DNA of 64,000 nt from Rhizorhabdus sp. (GTDB taxonomy: Bacteria > Pseudomonadota > Alphaproteobacteria > Sphingomonadales > Sphingomonadaceae). The stretch spans positions 1 through 64,000 of the forward strand of contig NZ_JAGMXV010000003.1 of assembly GCF_018006725.1 (NCBI RefSeq). The letters run 5' to 3'. Positions 8,501 through 16,480 of the stretch are shown here, in pieces. A program made the position numbers and the translations under genes. Numbering within the stretch: position 1 is the stretch's first letter; every line of letters starts with the position of its first letter. The notes below the pieces were generated by a model. The model saw only the letters and a list, made by a program, of their open reading frames with translations, was not told the DNA's origin and ran no database searches.

Positions 8501-9814
8501 ATGACGATCGAGCAGATCATAACGCTTCTCGTCCTGGCTGGCGTCGTTGCGGCGCTGATCTGGGACAAGGTCCGCGCGGACGTCGTCGCGCTTGGTGGTG
8601 CAGCAATATTGCTGCTTTCGGGCGCCGTACGTCCCAGCGAGGTTCAGGGTGCTTTTGCCAGCCCCGCGATCATCGCGCTCGCGTCGCTGTTCGTCATTGC
8701 CCATGCGATGGAACTGGCGGGCTTGCTCGACTATCTGATCCACAAGGCGGTGGCGATGTGCCGGCGGGTCGGCGCTATCGGTATCTGGGTCCTGATTGGG
8801 CTGTGCGGAGTCGCGTCGGGCTTTCTCAACAATACGCCGATCGTGGTGCTGGCGGCGCCGATCGTCCGCGACGTGGCGAATTCGCTACGGCTCGACCCCC
8901 GGCGTTTTCTCATGCCGCTTTCCTATGTTGCGGTGCTCGGCGGCTGCTGCACGCTGATCGGCACATCGACCAATTTGCTCGTCGACGACATGGCGCGGAC
9001 CTCGGGGCAGCCGCCATTCGGTCTGTTCGAGATCAGCCCCGTCGGCCTTTGGACTGCGCTGGTTGGCGGTATCTTTCTGATGCTGGTTTCCGGCCGGCTG
9101 GTCGCGCCGCAGGGAGCGGCTATGGACCGGCCCGACCGGCCCCGGCACGCGGTCACCCATCTCGACATCGCCGGCGAGTCGGTTGTCGAGCCGGAGCGCT
9201 TTGCCGTCGATCGTCCGCTGCACAAGGGCAAGGCGACGATTGCCACCGCCGTATTCCTCTCGGTCGTCGCGCTGGCGGCGCTCGATATCGCGCCAATCGC
9301 GGCGGCGGCGTTCAGCGGGGCCGTGCTTCTGATATTCCTGCGCGTGATCGCGGCGGATGAAGCCTATGGCGGCCTCCGCCCCCAGATATTGCTGCTGATC
9401 GCGGGCATGGTCGTTCTCGGTATCGCGCTCGAGCAGACCGGGCTGGCGGCGGCAGCCACCGATGCGCTGGTCGGCTCGGTCGGCAGCTTCGGGCCGCTGA
9501 CGGCTCTGATCCTGCTTTATGGAGCGACGCTGATCCTGACCGAGATATTGTCGAACGCGACCGTGGCCGTGCTGGTTACGCCGGTCGCGGTCGCGCTCGC
9601 CGAAAGTCTTTCAGTGAGCCCCAGGCCCTTTCTGGTGGCGGTCATGATGGCCGGTAGCGCCGCCTTTGCGACACCCTTCGGATATCAGACGAACGTGCTC
9701 GTCTATCAGATGGGCGGCTATCGCTACATCGACTTCCTGCGTATCGGGCTGCCGCTCAATCTTCTGACCTGGGCGGCGGCCGTCACCGCCATCCACTTCT
9801 ACTTCCCGTTCTGA
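8501..9814 (+). CDS. SLC13/ArsB-NhaD family anion permease
   Basis: 437 residues with about 11 hydrophobic segments arranged as two inverted repeats. Ion-transporter hairpin motifs are visible: FLNNTPIVVLAAP (about 105-117) and IGTSTNLLVDD in the first half, ILSNATVAVLVTPVAVALA and TPFGYQTNVLVYQ in the second. These Asn-Thr/Ser loops are the substrate and sodium sites of the DASS/SLC13 superfamily. Substrate could be dicarboxylate, sulfate or another anion. There is no TrkA-C domain between the halves, so this is the short form. It sits on the plus strand between ybeY and corC. Confidence 0.85.
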   Translation: MTIEQIITLLVLAGVVAALIWDKVRADVVALGGAAILLLSGAVRPSEVQGAFASPAIIALASLFVIAHAMELAGLLDYLIHKAVAMCRRVGAIGIWVLIGLCGVASGFLNNTPIVVLAAPIVRDVANSLRLDPRRFLMPLSYVAVLGGCCTLIGTSTNLLVDDMARTSGQPPFGLFEISPVGLWTALVGGIFLMLVSGRLVAPQGAAMDRPDRPRHAVTHLDIAGESVVEPERFAVDRPLHKGKATIATAVFLSVVALAALDIAPIAAAAFSGAVLLIFLRVIAADEAYGGLRPQILLLIAGMVVLGIALEQTGLAAAATDALVGSVGSFGPLTALILLYGATLILTEILSNATVAVLVTPVAVALAESLSVSPRPFLVAVMMAGSAAFATPFGYQTNVLVYQMGGYRYIDFLRIGLPLNLLTWAAAVTAIHFYFPF

Positions 9815-9821
9815 GCGCTAT

Positions 9822-10331
9822 TCAGTCCTCGCGGATCAGATAGGGGTCGGCGATGTCGAGCTTGGCGAGCGCGATCCGTTCCAGGTCCTCCATCGCCTCG
9901 GCCTCGTCATCCTCGAGATGATCGTAGCCGAGCAGGTGGAGCGTGCCATGGACGATCAGATGCGTGGCATGCTCGCTTGTCGCCACGCCCTTCTCGGCCG
10001 CCTCGCGCACGCAGACACCGCGCGCGAGGATGATGTCGCCGAGCAGGACTTCGCCGTCATCGCTGTTGTCGAGCGTCTCGATCAGATCGGGCTGGACCAT
10101 CGGGAAGCTCAGAACGTTGGTCGGCTTGTCCTTCTGCCGATATTGCCGGTTCAGTGCGTGGACCTCTTCATCGTCGGCCAGCCGGACCGAGATTTCGGTG
10201 GTGAAAGGCGCGTTCAGCAGCGCGGCATGCGGCGAGATCGAGATCGCAGCCGTGACGGCCTCGATCGCCAGTGCTTCCCAGTCGGTTCCGTCGTCCCAAC
10301 AGTCTTCTGCCTGCACGGCAACATCGATCAT
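9822..10331 (-). CDS. ybeY: Endoribonuclease / rRNA maturation factor YbeY
   Basis: 169 residues. The zinc-binding signature HGTLHLLGYDH (His-x3-His-x5-His) lies near residues 130-140, after the usual VRLADDEEVHALNRQYR and TNVLSFP motifs. YbeY helps 16S rRNA 3' maturation and 70S ribosome quality control. Its start overlaps the phoH stop by 4 bases (ATGA), so the two are probably co-translated. Confidence 0.95.
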   Translation of the reverse strand: MIDVAVQAEDCWDDGTDWEALAIEAVTAAISISPHAALLNAPFTTEISVRLADDEEVHALNRQYRQKDKPTNVLSFPMVQPDLIETLDNSDDGEVLLGDIILARGVCVREAAEKGVATSEHATHLIVHGTLHLLGYDHLEDDEAEAMEDLERIALAKLDIADPYLIRED

Positions 10332-11326
10332 GCAGCGTTTGGTCCTTCATAGGCGTCGACGATCCGGCCGACGATCGGGTGGCGAACCACGTCGGCAGCA
10401 CCGAAGCGGACGGTTGCGATTCCGTCCACCCCTTCGAGACGACCGACCGCGTCGGCAAGACCTGACTTGCCGATATCGGGAAGGTCGATCTGACGCGGAT
10501 CGCCGCACACGACCATGCGGCTGTTCTGGCCGAAGCGGGTCAGAAACATCTTCATCTGTGCGGGCGTCGTGTTCTGCGCCTCGTCGAGAATGACGAAGGC
10601 GTCGGACAGAGTCCGGCCGCGCATGAAGGCGATCGGGGCGATCTCGATCTCACCCGATGCGATCCGCCGTTCGACCTGTTCGGTCGGCAGCATGTCGTAG
10701 AGCGCGTCGTAGAGCGGGCGGAGATAGGGGTCGACCTTCTCCTTCATGTCGCCCGGCAGGAAGCCCAGTCGCTCGCCCGCCTCGACGGCGGGGCGCGACA
10801 GGATCAGGCGATCGACCGTCCCCTGAATCAGCTGCTGGACGGCCTGCGCCACGGCGAGATAGGTCTTGCCGGTGCCCGCCGGCCCCAGCGCGAAGATGAT
10901 GTCGGAGCGGTTGAGCGCTTCCATATAGCGGATCTGCGTTGCCGAACGCGGGACGATCGTCTTCTTGCGCGTGCGGATCATCACCTTGGGCGGATCGGAC
11001 ACGTCATTGCGGATGATCCCGTCGAGCGTCGGTTCGGCCGACATAGCGATCACCGCCTCGACGGCGCCGCTGTCTATATCCTGCCCCTGCACGATCCGGT
11101 TGTAGAGCCCGGTCAGCACCTCGCGGGCGCGGCCGGCGGCTTCCGCCTCACCCTCGATCTGCAGCTTGTTCCCCCTCGCCGCTATATAGACCCCTAGCCG
11201 GTTCTCGATCGCCACCAGGTTCTGGTCGAATTCGCCGAACAATCGTCCGAGCAATTGGGGCTTGTCGAAGATGATCTCGAGCCGGGCGCGATCTCCGGCC
11301 TGCGCGGGGACTGGCTTGCGCGACAT
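10328..11326 (-). CDS. ybeZ: PhoH-like ATPase (YbeZ)
   Basis: 332 residues. An N-terminal KH-like RNA-binding region (about 15-80) is followed by a P-loop ATPase with Walker A GPAGTGKT near 148 and Walker B VILDEAQN near 240. PhoH/YbeZ proteins are predicted RNA helicase-like partners of YbeY. Gene order miaB-phoH-ybeY on one strand is the common alphaproteobacterial arrangement. An AGGAAAGGA tract lies about 17 bases before the ATG, further than optimal. Confidence 0.93.
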   Translation of the reverse strand: MSRKPVPAQAGDRARLEIIFDKPQLLGRLFGEFDQNLVAIENRLGVYIAARGNKLQIEGEAEAAGRAREVLTGLYNRIVQGQDIDSGAVEAVIAMSAEPTLDGIIRNDVSDPPKVMIRTRKKTIVPRSATQIRYMEALNRSDIIFALGPAGTGKTYLAVAQAVQQLIQGTVDRLILSRPAVEAGERLGFLPGDMKEKVDPYLRPLYDALYDMLPTEQVERRIASGEIEIAPIAFMRGRTLSDAFVILDEAQNTTPAQMKMFLTRFGQNSRMVVCGDPRQIDLPDIGKSGLADAVGRLEGVDGIATVRFGAADVVRHPIVGRIVDAYEGPNAA

Positions 11327-11495
11327 AAGAGGCGGTGTGTTCCTTTCCTCTGATCACTCGGACGGTGATCGCCCGGTGACAACGATCCTACGCGCATTTG
11401 GACCCGTGCGAAGTGGGAAAGCGGTGGAGCATCCCACTTATCCACTGCGGATGTGGCTTTTATGTTGCGGCGGGAGGCCGCCGTCCGAGGCAAGC

Positions 11496-12851
11496 TCAGG
11501 CGGCGGCGCGCTCGCGGCCGACAAGCTCGCCCATCAGGCTGTTTGGCCCCGCCGACACGATGTCGACCGTGACCATCTCGCCGATGGCGGTATCGGCTTC
11601 GACGATCACCGACTGGAGCCAGGGCGACTTACCGATCCGCTGCCCCGGTTTCTTGCCGTCGCGTTCGAGCAGCACGTCGCAGCGCTTGCCGATACTGGCG
11701 AGATTGAACTGGTGCTGCTGCTCGTTGAGCAGCGTCTGCAGCCGCTGGAGCCGCTCATCCATTACCTCGGCGGGAATCTGGTCGGCCATCGTCGCGGCCG
11801 GTGTGCCAGCGCGCGGGCTGTACTTGAAGCTGAACGCCTGGGCGTGGCCGACCGCGCGGACGATCTCCAGCGTCGCCTCGAAATCCTGCTCGGTCTCACC
11901 AGGGAAGCCGACGATGAAGTCGCCCGAAATGGCGATGTCGGGCCTTGCCGCGCGGACCTTTTCGATCAGTGCCAGATAGGAGCGGGCGTCATGGCTGCGA
12001 TTCATCGCGCGCAATATGCGATCCGATCCCGCCTGCACCGGCAGATGGAGGAAGGGCATCAGCTTTGGCACGTCGCGGTGTGCCGCGATCAGGCCGTCGC
12101 TCATGTCGTTCGGGTGGCTGGTCGTGTAGCGGATGCGGGCGAGCCCCGGCATCGCGTCGAGCGCCTCGATCAGTCCGTCGAGACCGCGCGAGCGGCCCGC
12201 CTCATCTTCGCCCGCCCAGGCGTTGACGTTCTGGCCCAGCAGCGTGATCTCGCGTGCGCCGGCATCGACCAGCGCCTTGGCTTCGTCGAGAATGGCGCTC
12301 CACGGCCGCGATATCTCCGCCCCGCGCGTATAAGGCACGACGCAATAGGTGCAGAATTTGTCGCAGCCTTCCTGCACGGTCAGGAAAGCGGTCGGCCCCT
12401 GCCTGCGTCGACGCGGCAGCGCATCGAACTTGGAATTGGCCGGCATGTCGGTGTCGATCGCGCGGCGTCCCGCAGCGGCGTCGGCGACCAGCTGCGGAAG
12501 GTTGTGATAGGCCTGCGGCCCCACGACGATGTCGACCGCCGGCGCGCGGCGGGGGATCTCTCCGCCCTCGGCCTGTGCGACGCAGCCCGCCACTGCGATC
12601 ATAGGCTTCTCGCGAGGCTGTTCGTCGGCGCCCGCCCGCTTCACGATCCGCCCGATGTCCGAATAGACCTTCTCGGCCGCCTTCTCGCGGATGTGGCAGG
12701 TGTTGAGGACGATCAGGTCCGCTTCGTCCGGATTGTCGGTCGCGGACATGCCGTCGGCTTCCAGCAATTCGGACATGCGCGCGCCGTCATAGACGTTCAT
12801 CTGGCAGCCGAAGGACTTGACGTGGAAGCGCTTGGGGGGTGTGCGGGACAT
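11496..12851 (-). CDS. miaB: tRNA-2-methylthio-N6-dimethylallyladenosine synthase MiaB
   Basis: 451 residues. The N-terminal methylthiotransferase domain carries its three iron-sulfur cysteines (FGCQMN, LNTCHIR, AGCVAQ). The radical-SAM domain has the CxxxCxxC motif CDKFCTYC, and a TRAM domain closes the protein. It thiomethylates A37 of tRNAs reading UNN codons. The frame is open far upstream, but similarity begins at MSRTPPKRF, so the ATG at 12851 is preferred; the ATG at 12863 would add four residues. It follows plsC after 19 bases. Confidence 0.95.
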   Translation of the reverse strand: MSRTPPKRFHVKSFGCQMNVYDGARMSELLEADGMSATDNPDEADLIVLNTCHIREKAAEKVYSDIGRIVKRAGADEQPREKPMIAVAGCVAQAEGGEIPRRAPAVDIVVGPQAYHNLPQLVADAAAGRRAIDTDMPANSKFDALPRRRRQGPTAFLTVQEGCDKFCTYCVVPYTRGAEISRPWSAILDEAKALVDAGAREITLLGQNVNAWAGEDEAGRSRGLDGLIEALDAMPGLARIRYTTSHPNDMSDGLIAAHRDVPKLMPFLHLPVQAGSDRILRAMNRSHDARSYLALIEKVRAARPDIAISGDFIVGFPGETEQDFEATLEIVRAVGHAQAFSFKYSPRAGTPAATMADQIPAEVMDERLQRLQTLLNEQQHQFNLASIGKRCDVLLERDGKKPGQRIGKSPWLQSVIVEADTAIGEMVTVDIVSAGPNSLMGELVGRERAAA

Positions 12852-12870
12852 GGCCGCGCCCATAGCGGAA

Positions 12871-13593
12871 CTAGGACGACGGCGCCAGCGCGGCCATGAT
12901 CGCGGCCTGCGCCTCGGCCGCGAGCGCCTTGCGATCGGTCGACGGGGCGAGCGGCGGCAGGAAGCGGAGCGTACAGCGCAGACTTCCGTGCCGCGACAGG
13001 ACCTTCTGCGCATTGGGGCCGAGATCCTCGTCGCCCGTCCAGCAGATGTCGGGCGCGGCCGGGCCATAATCGATTGCCACCGGCTGGACGCGTACGCCCG
13101 GAGGAGCGGGCGCCACCGAGGCAAACAGGGCAGGCCGAAAGGGGAAGAGGGTGACGCCGTCATTGGTCGTGCCCTCGGGGAACAGCGTCACTGCCCGATG
13201 TTCGATCAGGGCGCGGCCGAGCTGGTCGACCTGGCCGTGCGCCGCGCGGCGGCTCTCGCGGTTGATGAAGACGGTGTCGCCGATCGCGGCGAGCATGCCC
13301 ACCAGCGGCCAGCCGCGCACATCGTCCTTCGACACGAAGGCGGTGCGGGTGGCGCCACCCAGCGCCAATATGTCGAGCCAGCTGAGATGGTTGGCGACGT
13401 AAAGCACGTCATGGCCCAGCGGACGTCCCTCGACATGGACGTCCAGCCCCATCGCTTCGCCGAACCATTGCAGGAAGAAGCGTGTCCAGCCGATCCGTTT
13501 GCGCACCGGCCAGGTCAGCACATAGCCGGTCAGGCAGAAGGCCAGGACGAACAGCCCGGTCGAAACGCGGGCGATCGCTCTGCCGTTGGCCAT
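12871..13593 (-). CDS. plsC: 1-acyl-sn-glycerol-3-phosphate acyltransferase (PlsC family)
   Basis: 240 residues. An N-terminal membrane segment (about 9-27) precedes the acyltransferase core with NHLSWLD (the NHx4D catalytic motif, about 68-74) and FPEGTTN (acyl-acceptor site). It makes phosphatidic acid from lysophosphatidate at the inner membrane; ornithine-lipid OlsA relatives share these motifs and cannot be excluded. It begins 2 bases after the fur stop and runs into miaB. Confidence 0.88.
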   Translation of the reverse strand: MANGRAIARVSTGLFVLAFCLTGYVLTWPVRKRIGWTRFFLQWFGEAMGLDVHVEGRPLGHDVLYVANHLSWLDILALGGATRTAFVSKDDVRGWPLVGMLAAIGDTVFINRESRRAAHGQVDQLGRALIEHRAVTLFPEGTTNDGVTLFPFRPALFASVAPAPPGVRVQPVAIDYGPAAPDICWTGDEDLGPNAQKVLSRHGSLRCTLRFLPPLAPSTDRKALAAEAQAAIMAALAPSS

Positions 13594-13595
13594 GC

Positions 13596-14018
13596 TTATT
13601 TCGGACGCTGGGCCGAAACGCCGTAGAGTTCGAGCCGGTGATCGACCAGCCGGAAGCCCAGCTTCTCGGCGATCTTGCGCTGCAGTTCCTCGAGATCGCG
13701 GTCGACGAACTCGATCACTTCACCGGTTTCGACGTTGATCAGATGGTCATGATGCGTTTCGGGCGCTGCCTCATAGCGGGCGCGACCATCGCCGAAATCA
13801 TGCCGTTCGAGAATGCCGGCATCTTCGAACAGCCGCACCGTGCGATAGACGGTCGCGATCGAGATGCCGGGATCGATCGTCGCGGCGCGCTGGTGCAGCA
13901 GTTCGACATCGGGATGGTCCTCGGCGTCGGACAAGACGCGCGCGATGACGCGGCGCTGCTCGGTGATGCGAAGGCCCTTGTCCGCGCAGAGCTGCTCGAT
14001 GTCGATCCTGTTAGGCAT
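13596..14018 (-). CDS. fur: Fur family metalloregulator
   Basis: 140 residues. A winged-helix DNA-binding domain (about 10-80, with ISIATVYRTVRLFEDAGIL as the recognition region) is followed by the HHDHLI metal-site motif near 91-96 and a dimerisation domain. The C-terminal CxxC zinc pair of E. coli Fur is absent, as in many alphaproteobacterial Fur/Mur proteins, so the regulatory metal (Fe or Mn) cannot be decided. It lies between mucR and plsC with its own short upstream region. Confidence 0.9.
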   Translation of the reverse strand: MPNRIDIEQLCADKGLRITEQRRVIARVLSDAEDHPDVELLHQRAATIDPGISIATVYRTVRLFEDAGILERHDFGDGRARYEAAPETHHDHLINVETGEVIEFVDRDLEELQRKIAEKLGFRLVDHRLELYGVSAQRPK

Positions 14019-14065
14019 GCGGCCTTGTTACCCGTATTGCGGTTGCGAAAACAAGATGCGGGTCG

Positions 14066-14109
14066 CCGAAAAGACAATGGGAGGGCAACCCCATCGGGCA
14101 CCCTCCCAT
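14066..14109 (-). terminator. Intrinsic terminator downstream of mucR
   Basis: On the minus strand, ATGGGAGGG (complement of 14101-14109) pairs perfectly with CCCTCCCAT (complement of 14077-14085) around a 15-base loop, followed by TGTCTTTT. It separates mucR from fur. Confidence 0.7.
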
Positions 14110-14128
14110 ATCGAGTCCGGCGGACGGA

Positions 14129-14542
14129 TCAGCGCGAGCGGCGCTTCGTGCCCAGGCCGATCTTCTTGGCGAGCGAGCGACGCTGCTCGGCATAGTTCGG
14201 CGCGACCATCGGATAGTCGGCGGGGAGGTTCCACTTGGCGCGGTACTGCTCCGGCGTCATCTGATAATGGGTCATCAGGTGGCGCTTGAGCATCTTGAGC
14301 TTCTTACCGTCCTCGAGGCAGACGATATAGTCGGGCTTGATCGACGACCGGATCGAAACCGCAGGCTCCTGCTTGATCTCTGGCTCGACGATTTCTTCGC
14401 CCAGACCGGCCAGCGCGTTGTGGACGTTCTGAATGAGCAGAGGCAGGTCGGAAACGGCGACGCTGTTGTTGCTGACATGCGCCGAAACGATGTCCGCCGT
14501 CAGCGCGATCAGAGTTTCGGAAAGACCATTATTGTCCGACAT
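14129..14542 (-). CDS. mucR: MucR/Ros family transcriptional regulator
   Basis: 137 residues from the ATG at 14542, preceded by GAAGG; upstream in-frame ATGs give an atypical Ser/Cys-rich extension. The Ros/MucR domain covers about 70-137: VCLEDGKKLKMLKRHLMTHY then MTPEQYRAKWNLP. MucR proteins are H-NS-like global regulators of exopolysaccharide, motility and cell-cycle genes in alphaproteobacteria. The zinc-finger knuckle reads CLED where Ros has C-x2-C, so the second Cys is replaced by Asp; the two His are kept. Expression may be separate from tsaB-rimI, given the 133-base AT-richer upstream region. Confidence 0.9.
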   Translation of the reverse strand: MSDNNGLSETLIALTADIVSAHVSNNSVAVSDLPLLIQNVHNALAGLGEEIVEPEIKQEPAVSIRSSIKPDYIVCLEDGKKLKMLKRHLMTHYQMTPEQYRAKWNLPADYPMVAPNYAEQRRSLAKKIGLGTKRRSR

Positions 14543-14675
14543 GAGTTGACCTTCACAGGAAAGAGATGACGAATCCGAGTTCGCAATGCCGCCCCGAGAG
14601 CATTGGCTGGGCTGGCTCTGCGGCACTTCGGCGGCTTTTGCAACGTAAATATAGTCGGGAAGATATAGGTCCGAG

Positions 14676-15137
14676 TCAAACCGAACATGAAAGGGTCAGA
14701 GCATCGTGAACCTGTCCGTCGCGACCATGGTAGTAGCCGGGCCGGCGACCGATCTGAACAAAGCCCGCCTTCTTATACAGTTCGATTGCAGGATTATTAT
14801 AGCGCACTTCAAGATGGAGAATGTTTCCATTACGCGCATGCAATAGTTTGCGGGTGTGTTCGATCAATGCGAGGGCGATGCCCCTGCGCCGATGTGATGG
14901 CGCTACGGCAAGCAGCAGCAATTCGGCTTCTTCCGCGACCTGGCGGACGAGGGCAAAGCCGGCTGGAGTTTCCCCGCACTGGGCCAGCGACAGCCAGGTT
15001 CCCGGCAGGGTCAACATCGACAGGGTCTGCGCTTCGTTCCATGCCTCGCCATAGCCTGGGTCGAACGCCGTGTTCATGACCGCCATGACCGGTGCGAGGC
15101 CGCTGGGGCCGACCTCGGCGATGATGAGGTCGCTCAC
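14676..15137 (-). CDS. rimI: Ribosomal-protein-alanine N-acetyltransferase (GNAT)
   Basis: 153 residues if translation starts at the GTG at 15137, just 1 base after the tsaB stop; an in-frame ATG further upstream would overlap tsaB by more than 40 bases. The GNAT acetyl-CoA site is HRRRGIALALIEH, with LHLEVRYNNPAIELYKKAGF following, which is the RimI core. It acetylates the N-terminal Ala of ribosomal protein S18. Coupling to tsaB is a conserved arrangement. Confidence 0.85.
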   Translation of the reverse strand: MSDLIIAEVGPSGLAPVMAVMNTAFDPGYGEAWNEAQTLSMLTLPGTWLSLAQCGETPAGFALVRQVAEEAELLLLAVAPSHRRRGIALALIEHTRKLLHARNGNILHLEVRYNNPAIELYKKAGFVQIGRRPGYYHGRDGQVHDALTLSCSV

Positions 15138-15138
15138 G

Positions 15139-15750
15139 TCACGCGGCCGCAGGCTTGGCGTCGGCCGCTCGTCCATAGATCGGGCTCGCGGGCAGCATAG
15201 CCATATCGCCCAGACGCAATGCGTTGGCTGCGCGCGGAAGGCAGGGATGGGCAATACCGTAGCCGCGCGTCTCCACCAGCTTTTCTGCGGCGGACCCGAA
15301 AACATGCTGAGCGGTCATCGCGCGGGCCGCTTCGGCGGGGGGGAGCGATGCCAGTTCGGACATCGGGCGGAGCGGATCGCAGCAATAGGCCTGGACGAAT
15401 AACTCCCCATGGCCGCCGATGATGGCGACCGACAAGGCGGGAGCGATGGAGGCCGCCGCTGCGGCGATGACCGCCATCGACGAATAGCCGTGGACCGGTG
15501 CGTTCCAGCCAAACGCCAGCGCGCGGGCTGCGGCCAGCCCCACGCGCACGCCGGTGAAACTGCCTGGGCCGCAGTCGACCAGGAGCCGTTCCGCGCGCCC
15601 GCCGCCGGGCAGCGAGGCAATCATCGGCATAAGCCGTTCGGCATGCCCCCGGCCAACTTCTTCATGAATCTCGGCCAGTAGCCGGTCACCGTCGAACAGT
15701 GCCACCGAGCAGGCGGCCGTTGCGGTATCGATGACCAGTGTGCGGCTCAT
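15139..15750 (-). CDS. tsaB: tRNA threonylcarbamoyladenosine biosynthesis protein TsaB
   Basis: 203 residues, ASKHA fold: N-terminal LVIDTATAACSVALFDGDRL, then GPGSFTGVRVGLAAARALAF near 66-85. TsaB is the non-catalytic scaffold of the TsaBDE complex making t6A37 in tRNA. It lies 7 bases after the NifU-like gene and is followed immediately by rimI. Confidence 0.93.
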   Translation of the reverse strand: MSRTLVIDTATAACSVALFDGDRLLAEIHEEVGRGHAERLMPMIASLPGGGRAERLLVDCGPGSFTGVRVGLAAARALAFGWNAPVHGYSSMAVIAAAAASIAPALSVAIIGGHGELFVQAYCCDPLRPMSELASLPPAEAARAMTAQHVFGSAAEKLVETRGYGIAHPCLPRAANALRLGDMAMLPASPIYGRAADAKPAAA

Positions 15751-15757
15751 TGGGCGA

Positions 15758-16330
15758 TCAGACCGCCCGAACCTCGGTCACTTCCGGCACATAATGTTTC
15801 AGCAGCGTCTCGATGCCCTGCTTCAGCGTAGCGCTGGAAGATGGGCAGCCCGAGCAGGCCCCTTGCATCGTGAGATAGACGGTGCCGCGCTGGAAGCCGC
15901 GATAGATGATATCGCCGCCATCGCGCGCCACGGCGGGGCGTACGCGCGTTTCGATCAGGTCCTTGATCTGGGCGATAATGTCGGCGTCGGCAGGATCATC
16001 GCCCAGATCTTCGTCGGAGGCGATGCTGATATCGGCGGCCGAGCCAGCGCGGAACAGCGGTGCTTCTGAAGAAAAATGGTCGAGCAGCACACCGAGGACT
16101 CGCGGCTTCAGGTCGCGCCACTCGCTGCCTTCGCCGGCTGTGACCGAGACGAAATCCTGCCCGAAGAAGACGCCGGTGACGTCGCCCAGGGAAAACAGGG
16201 CCTCCGCCAAGGGCGATGCCACGGCCTCTTCCGGATCGGCGAAGTCGCGGGTGCCGGCGGTCATGACGGCGCGACCCGGCAGGAATTTCAGCGTCGCCGG
16301 ATTGGGCGTGGTTTCTGTCTCGATCAGCAT
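15758..16330 (-). CDS. NifU-family Fe-S scaffold protein
   Basis: 190 residues (193 from the ATG at 16339). The N-terminal NfuA-like domain starts MLIETETTPNPATLKFLPG; the C-terminal NifU domain has the cluster-binding CSGCPSS motif (Cys-x2-Cys, near 150) and SATLKQGIETLL. This is the Nfu type found in mitochondria and alphaproteobacteria, which carries 4Fe-4S clusters to targets such as lipoate synthase. It heads the minus-strand housekeeping run. No clear Shine-Dalgarno is visible for either start. Confidence 0.9.
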   Translation of the reverse strand: MLIETETTPNPATLKFLPGRAVMTAGTRDFADPEEAVASPLAEALFSLGDVTGVFFGQDFVSVTAGEGSEWRDLKPRVLGVLLDHFSSEAPLFRAGSAADISIASDEDLGDDPADADIIAQIKDLIETRVRPAVARDGGDIIYRGFQRGTVYLTMQGACSGCPSSSATLKQGIETLLKHYVPEVTEVRAV

Positions 16331-16480
16331 GGCCGTCATTTGGGGGCAGTTGGGCGGGGGATCAAGCCATTCCTTCTTTACCTGCGCGTCATTGAGCTTG
16401 ATTAAGACGGCGGGCGCGCCGCTTTCGACCACCGGGGTCGGCATTCGGATCGCGCCGCACCATGCTCGGATCGGGGGGCG

